A stretch of DNA of 60,994 nt from JACQFZ01 sp045810625 (GTDB lineage: Bacteria > Pseudomonadota > Gammaproteobacteria > Acidiferrobacterales > Sulfurifustaceae): NCBI GenBank assembly GCA_045810625.1, contig JBJMVQ010000034.1:1-60994 (forward strand). The letters are read 5' to 3'. Both the position numbers and the translations under genes were made by a program. The notes under the pieces were generated by a model, which had not been told where the DNA came from, searched no databases, and saw nothing but the letters and a program-made list of their open reading frames with translations. This document shows, one piece after another, positions 1 to 9,645 of this stretch (its first letter is position 1; each line of letters opens with the position of its first letter).

Positions 1-179
1 CCGGCGATCTCGACAATGATCGACAACACGAGCAGCGCCTCGATCATCGGTACGTTCTTCGATGCCATGTACGCGGCGGTTTGCGAGTAGTGAAAGATCT
101 TGTTGAGACCCGACAGCAAAAAGATGTGCCCGATGAGAATGCGTCCGAGAAGCGGAAACCAGCCTGTCAAACCATTCAT
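1..179 (-). CDS. DoxX family membrane protein (partial, N-terminal part)
   Basis: The reverse strand from 179 reads an open frame of 59 codons that runs off the left edge. The start is ATG at 179-177 (MNGLTGWFPLLGR). It has the DoxX pattern of an N-terminal hydrophobic helix (RILIGHIFLLSGLNKI) followed by a short polar stretch and a second hydrophobic helix (IEALLVLSIIVEIAG). DoxX proteins are small four-helix inner-membrane proteins, often tied to redox or thiol stress; the role here is unknown. It lies just downstream of a pirin gene on the same strand, a pairing common in proteobacteria, so the two may be co-transcribed. Only the first third is visible. Confidence 0.75.
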   Translation of the reverse strand, partial: MNGLTGWFPLLGRILIGHIFLLSGLNKIFHYSQTAAYMASKNVPMIEALLVLSIIVEIA

Positions 180-267
180 GCCATTCCCTCCATGGGTGAT
201 CGTTACGTCGCTGAGTATTGGCGCACTCCGCAGCGTCGCCGCGCGTTCAACGCTGTCATGCGCGTCT

Positions 268-960
268 TCACGGCAGGTCGAACAAGATCGCTTCGCCGTC
301 GGTGCGCGCCTTGAATTCGACAACGCCTTCGGCGGTCACCGCGGCACCGTCACCGGCGGCCAGCGTGTGGCCGTTCAGCTCGATCGTGCCACGGGCGATG
401 TGCACGTAGGCCTTGCGTCCGGGCGCGAGCCGACGTCGACCGGCTTCGCCCTCGGCGAGGCGCGCCGCATATACAAATGCGTCTTGGTGGATGACGACGG
501 AGCCGTCTCGTCCGTCCGGCGAGGCGACGAGGCGCAGCTGACCGCGGAGATCATCGAAGTGTTTTTGCTCGTAACTTGGGGCAAGACCGGCGAGCGACGG
601 CAAAATCCAGATCTGCAGGAAATGCACGGGCTCAGTCGCCGAAGCGTTGTACTCGCTGTGGCGCACCCCGGTGCCCGCAGACATCCGCTGCAGGTCGCCG
701 GGTCGGATGACCGAGCCGTTACCGAGGCTGTCCTGGTGTTGCAGCGCGCCGGCGAGGACATAACTCAGGATTTCCATGTCCTGGTGCCCGTGCGCCGGGA
801 AACCTGCTCCGCCCTGGACCCGGTCCTCGTTGATCACGCGTAATACGCCGAAACCCATGTGTTCCGGGTCGTAATAGTCGGCGAACGAGAACGTGTGACG
901 CGAATCGAGCCAGCCATGATAAGACCGACCGCGCGCGGCGCTAGTTCGCACCTTCAGCAT
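268..960 (-). CDS. Pirin family protein (bicupin, YhhW-like)
   Basis: A 230-residue bicupin of normal length for the YhhW branch of pirins. The N-terminal cupin carries the metal-binding pattern: the GFPAHGHQDMEILSYVL stretch supplies two His and a Glu, and the further His is in GVRHSEYN. The second cupin (about residues 150-230) is less conserved, as in YhhW. Family members are non-heme metal proteins; some show quercetin 2,3-dioxygenase activity, others act as redox-sensing regulators, and the sequence does not distinguish these. The ATG at 960 follows a good ribosome site (GGAGGG). It reads leftward toward the DoxX gene. Confidence 0.9.
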   Translation of the reverse strand: MLKVRTSAARGRSYHGWLDSRHTFSFADYYDPEHMGFGVLRVINEDRVQGGAGFPAHGHQDMEILSYVLAGALQHQDSLGNGSVIRPGDLQRMSAGTGVRHSEYNASATEPVHFLQIWILPSLAGLAPSYEQKHFDDLRGQLRLVASPDGRDGSVVIHQDAFVYAARLAEGEAGRRRLAPGRKAYVHIARGTIELNGHTLAAGDGAAVTAEGVVEFKARTDGEAILFDLP

Positions 961-1117
961 GAGTCCCTCCGAGTCGGCGTCTGGATGGTAGCATTATGAC
1001 CGCGTTTCCTGGATAAAGTGTCGCTGCTCATGTGGCTCGCGTCTAAAGGCTCGATTCTCCCGCATGCCGGTGCTGCATTACCGGCTTTCCGCGATTCTCG
1101 TAATCGTTACGGCATCG

Positions 1118-3049
1118 ATGCATAGCCGGGTGGCCTTGGGCCCGGATGGCCCGCTCGCGCGCCGTATCCCCGGTTTCGTCGCACGGCCGAGCCAGCAGGC
1201 GATGGCGCGTGCGGTGGAGGAGGCCATCACCGAGAGCGGCACATTGGTCGCCGAATCGGGGACCGGTACCGGTAAAACGTTCGCGTATCTCGTACCGGCG
1301 CTTCTCTCCGGCCGGAAGGTGCTGATTTCAAGCGGCACTCGGAACTTGCAGGACCAGCTCTACCGCCGCGATCTGCCGATCGTGCGCGACGCGCTCGAAC
1401 TGCCGGTCAGCGCGGCGCTGCTCAAGGGGCGCTCCAATTATCTCTGCCTGCATCGGCTCGAGCGCGCCGCGGGTGAAGAGCGGTTTGCCGCGCGCGTGAC
1501 GGTCGCACATCTGCGCCGCGTGCAGGCGTGGGCGCGGCGCACCCGCAGTGGCGACGTCGCCGAGGTCGCGGAGGTGCCCGAAGATTCCGAGATCTGGCCG
1601 CTCGTGACGTCGACGGCGGACAATTGCCTCGGCGGCGAATGTCCGCGCTACGGCGACTGTTTCGTCAATCGCTCTCGCCGCGAGGCGGCGGAAGCGGACA
1701 TCGTCGTGATCAATCATCATCTCTTCTTCGCCGATATGGGCGTGCGCGAGGAAGGCTTCGCGCAGCTGCTGCCGGCGGCCGATGCCGTCATCTTCGACGA
1801 GGCGCATCAGCTCCCCGACATCGCCGCCAACTTTTTCGGCGTCGCGCTGTCGAGCTATCAGCTGCGTAATCTTTGTCGGGACGCCATCGCCGAAGACGTG
1901 CGAGAGGCGAGCGGCCTGCGCGAGCTGCGGCCGGCGGCGGACGCGGCCGAACGCGCGGTGCTCGATCTGCAACTCGCGCTGAAATATCCGCTCGCACGCG
2001 CGCCGTGGAGCGAGGTCGCCGCCGCGCCCGGTGTCGGCGATGCCCTCGCCGCATTGCAGGAGCGGTGGCATGATCTGAGCGAAATCCTCGGGACGGTCGC
2101 CGGCCGCGGACCGGGACTCGCGAACTGCGCGCGTCGGGCGGCGGCGCTCGACGAGCGGCTGGTTGAAGCCACGCAGACGGACGAGCTGAATCGTGTGGCG
2201 TGGGTCGAGATGGCGGAGCGGCAATTTACGTTTCATCTGACGCCGCTCGATGTCGCGCCGGTATTCCAAGAGCGCTTGCGCACACTCGGTACGAAATCGT
2301 GGGTGTATACCTCGGCGACGCTCGCGATCGGCGAAGACTTCACGCATTTTCTCCAACGTCTCGGCATCGAAGACGCGCGCACGGCGTGTTGGAGCAGTCC
2401 GTTCGATTATGAACGGCAGGCGCTGCTGTACGTGCCTCGCGGGTTACCCGATCCCGCCGATCCGGCCTTTACCGCGCGCGTCGTCGACGCCGCCGTACCC
2501 GTCCTGCACGCGAGCGGCGGGCGCACGTTTTTTCTCTTCACGAGTCATCGCGCGTTGCGCCTCGCCGCGGACTTGCTCCGGGGGCGGTTGCCGTTTCCGC
2601 TGTTCGTGCAAGGTACGATGGGGCGCGCGCGACTGATCGAGGAGTTCGTCGCGTCGGGCAACGGCGTGCTGCTCGGCACGGGAAGTTTTTGGGAGGGGGT
2701 CGATGTCCGCGGACCGGCGTTGTCCTGCGTCATCATCGACAAGTTGCCATTCGCCGCACCTGACGATCCGGTTCTCAAAGCGCGCGCGACCATGTACGCC
2801 GCGGCCGGTCGCAATCCGTTCGTGGAATTCCAATTGCCCGACGCGGTGATCGCGTTGAAGCAGGGCGCGGGCCGCCTGATCCGCAGCGCCGAGGACAGCG
2901 GAGTGCTCGTGCTGTGCGATCCACGATTGCGCTCGCGTCCCTACGGTCGCTTATTTCTGGAAAGCCTGCCGCCGATGCCGGGCACGCGCGACATCGCGGA
3001 TGTCACGCGGTTTTTCCACAACGCCGCCGCGGTGGATGGCACCGCGTAA
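1118..3049 (+). CDS. yoaA: ATP-dependent DNA helicase, DinG/YoaA family with Fe-S cluster
   Basis: An XPD/DinG-like superfamily 2 helicase of 643 residues from ATG 1118, close to the usual YoaA size. Walker A is ESGTGTGKT (about residues 46-54) and the Walker B DEAH box is at about 227. Four cysteines (C110, then C170, C175 and C181 in CLGGECPRYGDC) fit the XPD-type 4Fe-4S site. Motifs V/VI near the C-terminus are GSFWEGVD and QGAGRLIRS. In the family these are 5'-3' helicases that act on repair and replication intermediates. An upstream ATG at 1064 is also in frame, but the region between does not resemble the family, so the internal start aligning with PDGPLARRIPGF was chosen. Confidence 0.93.
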   Translation: MHSRVALGPDGPLARRIPGFVARPSQQAMARAVEEAITESGTLVAESGTGTGKTFAYLVPALLSGRKVLISSGTRNLQDQLYRRDLPIVRDALELPVSAALLKGRSNYLCLHRLERAAGEERFAARVTVAHLRRVQAWARRTRSGDVAEVAEVPEDSEIWPLVTSTADNCLGGECPRYGDCFVNRSRREAAEADIVVINHHLFFADMGVREEGFAQLLPAADAVIFDEAHQLPDIAANFFGVALSSYQLRNLCRDAIAEDVREASGLRELRPAADAAERAVLDLQLALKYPLARAPWSEVAAAPGVGDALAALQERWHDLSEILGTVAGRGPGLANCARRAAALDERLVEATQTDELNRVAWVEMAERQFTFHLTPLDVAPVFQERLRTLGTKSWVYTSATLAIGEDFTHFLQRLGIEDARTACWSSPFDYERQALLYVPRGLPDPADPAFTARVVDAAVPVLHASGGRTFFLFTSHRALRLAADLLRGRLPFPLFVQGTMGRARLIEEFVASGNGVLLGTGSFWEGVDVRGPALSCVIIDKLPFAAPDDPVLKARATMYAAAGRNPFVEFQLPDAVIALKQGAGRLIRSAEDSGVLVLCDPRLRSRPYGRLFLESLPPMPGTRDIADVTRFFHNAAAVDGTA

Positions 3050-3066
3050 CGGCGTATCATGGCGCG

Positions 3067-3444
3067 ATGAGCATGCCGCCCGAACCGACACCGGTGCTGG
3101 AAGCGCCGGCGCTTCCGCCGCAGCCGCTTCTGGTCATCACCAATGTGGTGTATGGATTGCAGGGCTTCGGCATTCTCTTTCCACCAGCGTTCATCGCCGC
3201 CGTGATCATTAATTACGTCAAGCTTGACGACGCGCGCGGTACACTGGTCGAGTCGCACTTTCGCTGGCAGATCCGCACGTTCTGGTTCGGCCTACTGTGG
3301 GGCGTTCTCGGGGGGCTCACCGCAATCATTCTCGTCGGCTTCGTGGTGCTCGTTGCCGACGCGATTTGGATCATGTATCGCGTCATCAAGGGCTGGCTCG
3401 ACTTGCTGGACCGTAAGCCGATGTATCGATTTCCATCGCGCTAG
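3067..3444 (+). CDS. Small DUF4870-like membrane protein
   Basis: A 125-residue protein starting at ATG 3067, 17 bp after the helicase stop. A proline-rich N-terminus is followed by three hydrophobic segments: around residues 20-45 (VYGLQGFGILFPPAFIAAV), around 70-100 (FGLLWGVLGGLTAIILVG) and the adjoining VVLVADAIWIMYRVIKGW. The polar loop between them (ARGTLVESHFRWQIRTFW) resembles the loop of DUF4870/YbjN-neighbour membrane proteins in gammaproteobacteria. Function is unknown. Proximity suggests co-transcription with the helicase. Confidence 0.8.
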   Translation: MSMPPEPTPVLEAPALPPQPLLVITNVVYGLQGFGILFPPAFIAAVIINYVKLDDARGTLVESHFRWQIRTFWFGLLWGVLGGLTAIILVGFVVLVADAIWIMYRVIKGWLDLLDRKPMYRFPSR

Positions 3445-3605
3445 AGGCGTTCGGGAATTTTCGTCTTAACCGCAGCAGGCGCGGAGGACGTAAAGGAAAA
3501 AAGTGCACGACGAACTGGATGCGCTTTGACGCCTTCCGTCGACATGGGTGGTACTTCCCGGTTGCTTTGAATCACATGTGAATCGGCGCGCGTATCGCAT
3601 AAACC

Positions 3606-6600
3606 CTATCGCTCGATCGTATAGATCAAATCGGCGCCGCCGTGCAGGCCCGATTCGGCTTGAAGAATCCAATGAGTCGTGACCTGATAACGAATGCGCA
3701 CCGTGTTGATTGGTTCGACCAGCCCGATGCTGTAGTTGATATACAGCCGCGGCGATAGGCGCTTGCCGAGCACGAGCGCTGCTTCCGAGTTCGGGCCCTG
3801 GCTGATTTCGACATCCTCCAATCCCAAGCGACTCCCGAGGCGTTGGGCCAGACGTTCGCCGCCGCTCAACTGAAGCGCGCGCGAGGCGCTCGCAAGCGCC
3901 GCGCCTTGTCCGGGATTTGCGGTGTCGACCGGCTTGCCGAAGAGTAGGTAGGACAGCGCATCCGACTGCGCCATCGTCGGATCGGAGAAGAGCGTCAGTT
4001 GCGGCGCTTTGAGCGTGCCTTTGACTTCGATCCCTGCGGTGACCGCCGCGGCGCCCGGCAGCGGGTCGACGCGCCGTATGGCGCGCGCGTCGATCGCAGG
4101 GTCGTCCACCGGACCGCCGGCGAACAGCAGCCGGCCGCGCTCGATGGTCAATTTCTGCCCGTACGCCTCGTAGCGTCCGCTCGTGACGTTCAGCTCGCCG
4201 CGGGCGGTCGTCACTTGTGCCGGCGTGTCGATGAGCGTGATGCTGCCGGCGATCATTGCGTTCAGACCGAAGCCCTCGAATGAGACTTTGTCGCCGAGCG
4301 TGACTTTGATCGAGGCGGTGACCGCCCACGCGGTCGGCCTTTCGGCCGCCGTGTCCGGGCCGCCTTCGATGACGACATCGCTCGACGGTGCGATGTTTCG
4401 CCGTTGTGGCCGTGGCGCGAAGCTTGCGCGCGGGATCAGTACCTCGCCTTGCACGTTCACGACGCCCGGTGTGACCTGCACGCGCAGGTCGGGCGTTGCG
4501 TCGACGTGCGCCTCGCGCAGGTCGACCGCCTCGAACTGCGACCCCGCGATGCGGAGCTCCGCGCGCCAGGCCGGAAAAGCGCCCAGCATGAAACGACCGG
4601 TGAGCGCCAGCTCGCCGTTGCCCGAACGCGCGTAGCCGCTCAGTCGAATGTCGCGACCCTCGGGCGTCGCGTCGATGCGCACGTCGTGCACGAGAATGCC
4701 GAGCGATCCGATCCGCCCGGCTGCGTCGCTCAATCGGGCGCTGCCGCGAAGTTGCGGGTCGGCGAGCGTACCTTGGATCGACAGGTCGGCGCGCAACGTG
4801 CCGCGAAGCTGTTCCACCTCCGGGAGCAGCGCGGCGAATGGCGACAGATCGCGCAACGCGAGGACCAAGCTGCCTTTCACCGGCTGGTTCGCCCCGGTCG
4901 GTTCGGGCGCATTGAACTGCGGAAGCGCGACGTCGAACGTGGCGCCGTCGCTGCCGGCAAGGCGCAATTCCGCATGCGCGCGCAATCCGTGATCGTCGAC
5001 CTGAAGGGTCGCGCGCGCCTGCTCGTACTCGAGCGCAGTGCCGACACCGGCGGCCGCCGCGCGAACGCTGCCGGCCGATGTTTGCACGCGCGCGTCGGCG
5101 TGCCGCAGTCGGCCGCCGTGCAGCTGAAGCTCGCCGGTTCCGCCGAAGCGGCCTCGGAGATCGATCGGGTTGTCGAGTAGCCGGGCGAGGAGGGCGAGCG
5201 GGACATCGGTCGCGTTAAGCGCAACGGTGGTATCGCCCGTCGTGTGATTCACGCGCGCACAAAGCTCCGCCGCCCCGCCGCGCCAGCAGGTAGGTGCGAG
5301 CTCGATCCGCGTGGCGGATGCGAACAGCGCCGCCGGGCGGTTGAGCGTCCAATGCTCGGCGCCTATGTCCCACGTTCCGCTTGCGAGCGCGCCGCGCCAG
5401 GACGCGTCCCGAACGCCGCCGTTGAGACCCAGCGCGAGTTTCATGTCGCCCATGTGCGCGTTGAGCGCGAGCGAATGCTTGGACACGTAGCCCGTGCCGT
5501 TCAACGCCATTCGATCGAGGGCGCGCGCGCCGATGACGGCGTTCGCGAGCCGCACGTCGAGCCGCGAGCTTTGTCGATCCGAAAGATCGATGTTTGCCTC
5601 CGCATCGAGCGTACGCGCTTGCAGATCGTTGTAGCGAAGCTCGCTTCCCGTCATCCGCGCCTGAATCGTCGGCTGCGCCCGGCGACCGGTGATGCGTCCG
5701 TTCGCGCGCAGTCGTCCGCCGGTTTCCGGCCATAGTGCCGCGAGATTCGGTGCGTCGATCTGCCATCCGAGGTTCCATTCGTTCTGCAGGCCGCCGGCAA
5801 TGTTGATCGTGGCGTTGCCGCTTCGGACGTTGAGCGCGAGGCGCGGGTAGGTGGTGCCGCGCTGCCACGCTTCGCCGCGCGCGCTGAACGCACGGTCGCG
5901 CAACGTTCCTTTCAACTCGGGGAGTGCGACCCGGATCTCGCCGTTGCGGCCGCTCGCCTGCGCGCTGAGCGCAATATCGCCGCGCCATTGCGGCCACGCG
6001 ACGCCCGGATCGAGGCCGCGGCCTTTGATGCTCACGTCCCATGTTAGCCGGGGCGACCACGCGGCGCGGCCTTGACCTTCCACGACCCCGTTCAACGTTT
6101 CGAGCGTCAACGTGTCCACCGATACGGCGGAAACATCGCCGCGGCCGGATGCGTGCAAAGTGCCCGTCGGAAATTTCGCGCCGCGGCTTTCTGCCGTCAG
6201 CGTGAAATGGTAGCGGCTCGGTGTCCCGTTCACCTGCAAGCGTCCCGTGGGACTCGTTAACAGCGGCTGCTGTGTCGGCCAATCGAGATCGCGCCAGCGA
6301 ACGTCGGCGTGCGCGACGCCGCTCGCCGAGTTCCAATCGCCGCTTGCGCTGATCTGCGCACGCGCCGGCGGGCTGCGCAGCACCAGCTCGTCGAGACGCA
6401 ACGCCCCATTCGTTGAGCCGCTCAAGCGGAAACTGCCGGTTACGGGCAGATCTGCGTAGCGCGCAGTCAACGTGCCGCGGCTTTCGAAGCGTGCGCGGTC
6501 ACCGCTCGCGCTGACGTCGAGAGCGGCGGCGCCGACCAGATTCGGTTTGAGGCGGTTGAGGTTGAAGGCCGGGACGCGCCACTGTACCTGCCATACGGGC

Positions 6601-7325
6601 TGCGTCAACGCGTCTTTTACTTTTCCGTGGAGCTCGCTTTGCAGCGGCTCGCTCGTGCGCACGTCGATCGCCAGATCGGCAAGGTTTCCCGCGAACTCGG
6701 CGTGGGCCGCGAGCGGCGTCGGACCCAGCCCGTCAAAGCGCACGTCGACCGTGAGCCGCTCGCTTCCGGCCGATCGAGCGAGCGCTCCGCGGGCATTCAA
6801 TTCCAGCTGCCGGCCGGACAGCTCGAGCTGATCCACTTCCAGACGATCGGTGTCCAGCGTTCCGCCGAAGCGGATCGTCTGAATATCGAAGGGCGTCTGA
6901 TCCGCGCCCGCGATTTGCAGATTGTCCGCGCTAAAGCGCGCAACTTCTATCTTCAACGGAAACCGAAAGCTCGGCGATGGCGGTGGTTCGTTTTCTGTGG
7001 AGGGGAACAGCTGCACGCGGGTGTCGCGAAGCGAGAGATTTTGGACAACGACACGGCCGCGGAGCAGTTGCGCCGGCGACCAATCGAGGACGAGTTCGCG
7101 CACGCGCGCATCGAGCGTCGGCGTGCGATAACGCATGCCGCGTGCGATGAGCGGTCCCATGAGCCTTCCGTCGAGCATCTCGATCTCGAGCGTGCCCGGT
7201 AACGCGGATTGCAGGCGCGCGTAGGTCCAGCGCAGGCCCGCTTCGGTCGCGAACAACCAGCTGACCGCCGCCGCCGAGAGCAGCAAAAGCGCGAGCAGAA
7301 ACAGCCGGAGCAGCCGGCGCGTCAT
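3606..7325 (-). CDS. tamB: Translocation and assembly module subunit TamB
   Basis: A 1239-residue protein, normal TamB length, with one N-terminal membrane anchor (residues 6-26, LRLFLLALLLLSAAAVSWLF). A long repetitive beta-rich AsmA/DUF490 body follows, ending in the conserved C-terminal DUF490 region (LSYLLFGKPVD, LGLEDVEISQG, GKRLSPRLYINYSIGL). TamB spans the periplasm and works with the outer-membrane protein TamA. In related bacteria the pair assists outer-membrane protein insertion and lipid transport. The ATG (7325-7323) overlaps the tamA stop by four bases (ATGA), indicating translational coupling. Very long antisense frames over it are GC-driven shadows. Confidence 0.95.
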   Translation of the reverse strand: MTRRLLRLFLLALLLLSAAAVSWLFATEAGLRWTYARLQSALPGTLEIEMLDGRLMGPLIARGMRYRTPTLDARVRELVLDWSPAQLLRGRVVVQNLSLRDTRVQLFPSTENEPPPSPSFRFPLKIEVARFSADNLQIAGADQTPFDIQTIRFGGTLDTDRLEVDQLELSGRQLELNARGALARSAGSERLTVDVRFDGLGPTPLAAHAEFAGNLADLAIDVRTSEPLQSELHGKVKDALTQPVWQVQWRVPAFNLNRLKPNLVGAAALDVSASGDRARFESRGTLTARYADLPVTGSFRLSGSTNGALRLDELVLRSPPARAQISASGDWNSASGVAHADVRWRDLDWPTQQPLLTSPTGRLQVNGTPSRYHFTLTAESRGAKFPTGTLHASGRGDVSAVSVDTLTLETLNGVVEGQGRAAWSPRLTWDVSIKGRGLDPGVAWPQWRGDIALSAQASGRNGEIRVALPELKGTLRDRAFSARGEAWQRGTTYPRLALNVRSGNATINIAGGLQNEWNLGWQIDAPNLAALWPETGGRLRANGRITGRRAQPTIQARMTGSELRYNDLQARTLDAEANIDLSDRQSSRLDVRLANAVIGARALDRMALNGTGYVSKHSLALNAHMGDMKLALGLNGGVRDASWRGALASGTWDIGAEHWTLNRPAALFASATRIELAPTCWRGGAAELCARVNHTTGDTTVALNATDVPLALLARLLDNPIDLRGRFGGTGELQLHGGRLRHADARVQTSAGSVRAAAAGVGTALEYEQARATLQVDDHGLRAHAELRLAGSDGATFDVALPQFNAPEPTGANQPVKGSLVLALRDLSPFAALLPEVEQLRGTLRADLSIQGTLADPQLRGSARLSDAAGRIGSLGILVHDVRIDATPEGRDIRLSGYARSGNGELALTGRFMLGAFPAWRAELRIAGSQFEAVDLREAHVDATPDLRVQVTPGVVNVQGEVLIPRASFAPRPQRRNIAPSSDVVIEGGPDTAAERPTAWAVTASIKVTLGDKVSFEGFGLNAMIAGSITLIDTPAQVTTARGELNVTSGRYEAYGQKLTIERGRLLFAGGPVDDPAIDARAIRRVDPLPGAAAVTAGIEVKGTLKAPQLTLFSDPTMAQSDALSYLLFGKPVDTANPGQGAALASASRALQLSGGERLAQRLGSRLGLEDVEISQGPNSEAALVLGKRLSPRLYINYSIGLVEPINTVRIRYQVTTHWILQAESGLHGGADLIYTIER

Positions 7326-9082
7326 AGATCGGGTCCGATATAGAGATGCACGCGCACGGGACGCCCCGGATTACTCAACGCCGAAGCGAGATCCAGACGG
7401 ATCTGTCCGATCGGCGAGCGCCAGCGCACACCGATACCCGCGCCGCGGCGAAGCGGATCGTTGAGGTCGTTGAGAGCGTTGCCGGTGTCGTAGAACACGG
7501 CGCCGGCCCAATTGCCGACGATCCGCTGTTGATACTCGGCGCTACCGACGAGCAGGTATTTGCCGCCAATGACGACGCCGTTGGCGTCCGTCGGTCCGAG
7601 CGAGTTGTACGCGTAGCCGCGCACGCTTACGTCGCCGCCGGCGAAGAAGCGCAGCGACGGCGGCAGGCGATCGAAGTCGACGATGCGCGTTGCGCCGACG
7701 TCGCCACGCAGGACGAAGCGGCCGAAGTCGAAGAACGGGAAGATCACTTTGCTCTGGAAGCGCGCCTGCAGCATGCCGACGTCCGACGCAACCTGTTCCG
7801 AAGAGCCGCGCACCTCGAGCTGTGCGCTCGCGCCTTGACGTGTATAAATGCGTTCAGGACCCAGAAAAGTGGACCAGGTGACGCCCGGAATCAGCAACGT
7901 CGAGGAGCGGGTGTCCGACTCGCCGATCGTAAACGTCTCATCGTGCAGCGTCAGCGAGAGCGTTTCCTGCAGCCGGCCGCGTTGGGTGCTACGGCCGACA
8001 CCGAGACGCCGGATGGTGCTTTCGATGTCGCGAACATCGCTCTCGGTATAGGACGTGGTGAACGCAAGTTTGTCGGTGCGCGGGTCGCGGATGGGAATGA
8101 AGTAGCCCGCGTTCAACGTGCGCTCGATCTTCGAAGCGCGCAGCTCGGTCGCGACGTGATGCCCTTGCGGGTTCAGGTACCGCCACTGCCAGCCGAGCTG
8201 GCCGCGTGGACCGGTGTCGGTGCCGTAACCAAAGCCGAAGCTGTAGCGGCTGGGCTTGCGCGCGGTGAGACGCACGTGCACCGGAATTTCTTGACCGCTC
8301 GCCTGTTTCGGATCGGCGACGACCTCGATAGTGCTGTAGTAATCGGTGGCGGAAAGCGTTGTTTGCAGCTCGAGCAGCGCGGCGGCGGAGTAGGGTTGCC
8401 CGCGTTCGATACGGACGTAGCGCGCGAGAAACGCCGGATCGAGAATATCTTGCTCGAGATCGATGTTGCCGAAGCGGTAGCGGCGACCGGTATCGACATG
8501 CAGGTGAACCTCGGCGTGATAGTCGTCGACGTCGACGACGACCTCGTGGCGCACGAAGGCCTGGTCGAAATAGCCGCGCTCCGCCGCAATCCGTTGGAAC
8601 GCTTGTTTCGCCTGCTCGTAAACGGCGTGATTCAGCGTGTCGCCCTTTCGGATCGGAAATTCGTCGATCAACTTCACGAACTCCGGATCGGTTTCGCCTT
8701 CGCCGGCCACGTGCAGATCGATGACCGTTACCGGAACGGCCGGACCCGGATCGATGTCGTAACGTGCCTGCCAGCCGGAGCGATCTTGCTCGAGATGCGC
8801 CGCAATCCGCGGACGATAGTACCCGAACGGCTGCAGCGCCGTTTTGATCTCGGCGCTCGCGCGCTCGTGCAGCGCGCGAATGCGCGCCGGCGATAGGTCG
8901 TTGCGGTCGCGTTCCTGATAGATGCCGAGTGCGGCAAGAACGTTGTCGCGCTGCGCCCCGGAGACGCCTTCAACCGTCACCGTAAGATTCGCCGCGTGAA
9001 CCTCGATTTGCGCGAGAAACAGCATGAGCGCCAGCCAAACGCAAAGCGTTCCTCCTCGCCGATTCGTATGCAAATACCGCAT
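7322..9082 (-). CDS. tamA: Outer-membrane assembly protein TamA (BamA/Omp85 superfamily)
   Basis: A 586-residue Omp85 protein. A signal peptide (LCVWLALMLFLAQIEVHA) precedes POTRA domains (about residues 30-260) and a C-terminal 16-strand barrel. Typical barrel motifs include GFGYGTDTGPRG, the VRGY motif in FAGGDVSVRGYAY, and a terminal strand ending near RVHLYIGPDL. The frame is open 62 codons further upstream, but that part has no signal-peptide character, so the ATG at 9082 directly before RYLHTNRRGG was chosen. It is coupled to tamB downstream and divergent from pgpA across a 68-bp gap that must hold both promoters. Confidence 0.94.
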   Translation of the reverse strand: MRYLHTNRRGGTLCVWLALMLFLAQIEVHAANLTVTVEGVSGAQRDNVLAALGIYQERDRNDLSPARIRALHERASAEIKTALQPFGYYRPRIAAHLEQDRSGWQARYDIDPGPAVPVTVIDLHVAGEGETDPEFVKLIDEFPIRKGDTLNHAVYEQAKQAFQRIAAERGYFDQAFVRHEVVVDVDDYHAEVHLHVDTGRRYRFGNIDLEQDILDPAFLARYVRIERGQPYSAAALLELQTTLSATDYYSTIEVVADPKQASGQEIPVHVRLTARKPSRYSFGFGYGTDTGPRGQLGWQWRYLNPQGHHVATELRASKIERTLNAGYFIPIRDPRTDKLAFTTSYTESDVRDIESTIRRLGVGRSTQRGRLQETLSLTLHDETFTIGESDTRSSTLLIPGVTWSTFLGPERIYTRQGASAQLEVRGSSEQVASDVGMLQARFQSKVIFPFFDFGRFVLRGDVGATRIVDFDRLPPSLRFFAGGDVSVRGYAYNSLGPTDANGVVIGGKYLLVGSAEYQQRIVGNWAGAVFYDTGNALNDLNDPLRRGAGIGVRWRSPIGQIRLDLASALSNPGRPVRVHLYIGPDL

Positions 9083-9150
9083 GCTTGACCGTTGAAGACA
9101 CGTTGACGGCATAATACCGAAAAGCACCAGGCCGCCGGACGAATCGGGGA

Positions 9151-9633
9151 GTGATACAGCAACAAGCGCACTGGGGGCATCGGATCGCAACATGGATCGC
9201 GATGGGTTTCGGCGTGGGCCGTGTGCCGGTGGCTCCCGGGACATTCGGGACGCTCGTCGGTATTCCATTCTATTTCCTGCTTCGGTTGTTGCCGGTTTCG
9301 GTGTATCTCCTCACCGTCGTGGTTCTGTTTCTGCTCGGGGTATGGATTTGCCGGATCGCTGAAACCCATCTCGGGCAGCGCGACCACGGCGGTATCGTGT
9401 GGGATGAGGTCGTCGGCTTTCTCATCGCGATGTTCCTCGCGCCGCCCGGGTGGGCATGGATCGTCGTCGGGTTCCTCTTATTTCGTGTGTTCGATGTTTG
9501 GAAGCCGCTTCCCATTCGCCGTTTCGAACATCTGCCGGGCGGTCTCGGCGTGATGGCGGACGATGCGATCGCCGGCATTTACGCTTGCGTGGTGCTGCAG
9601 GCGCTCGCCCGGTTCGGCGCTTACGAGTACTAA
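9151..9633 (+). CDS. pgpA: Phosphatidylglycerophosphatase A
   Basis: A 160-residue inner-membrane phosphatase with a GTG start at 9151 behind CGGGGA. Family motifs are FGVGRVPVAPGTFGTL near residue 20, WDEVVGF around 90, and the C-terminal LPGGLGVMADDAIAGIYA. Several hydrophobic helices lie between them. PgpA removes the phosphate from phosphatidylglycerophosphate to make phosphatidylglycerol, the last step of this phospholipid branch. It is followed after 12 bp by a TSUP exporter on the same strand. Confidence 0.95.
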   Translation: MIQQQAHWGHRIATWIAMGFGVGRVPVAPGTFGTLVGIPFYFLLRLLPVSVYLLTVVVLFLLGVWICRIAETHLGQRDHGGIVWDEVVGFLIAMFLAPPGWAWIVVGFLLFRVFDVWKPLPIRRFEHLPGGLGVMADDAIAGIYACVVLQALARFGAYEY

Positions 9634-9645
9634 AGCGGCCCGCCA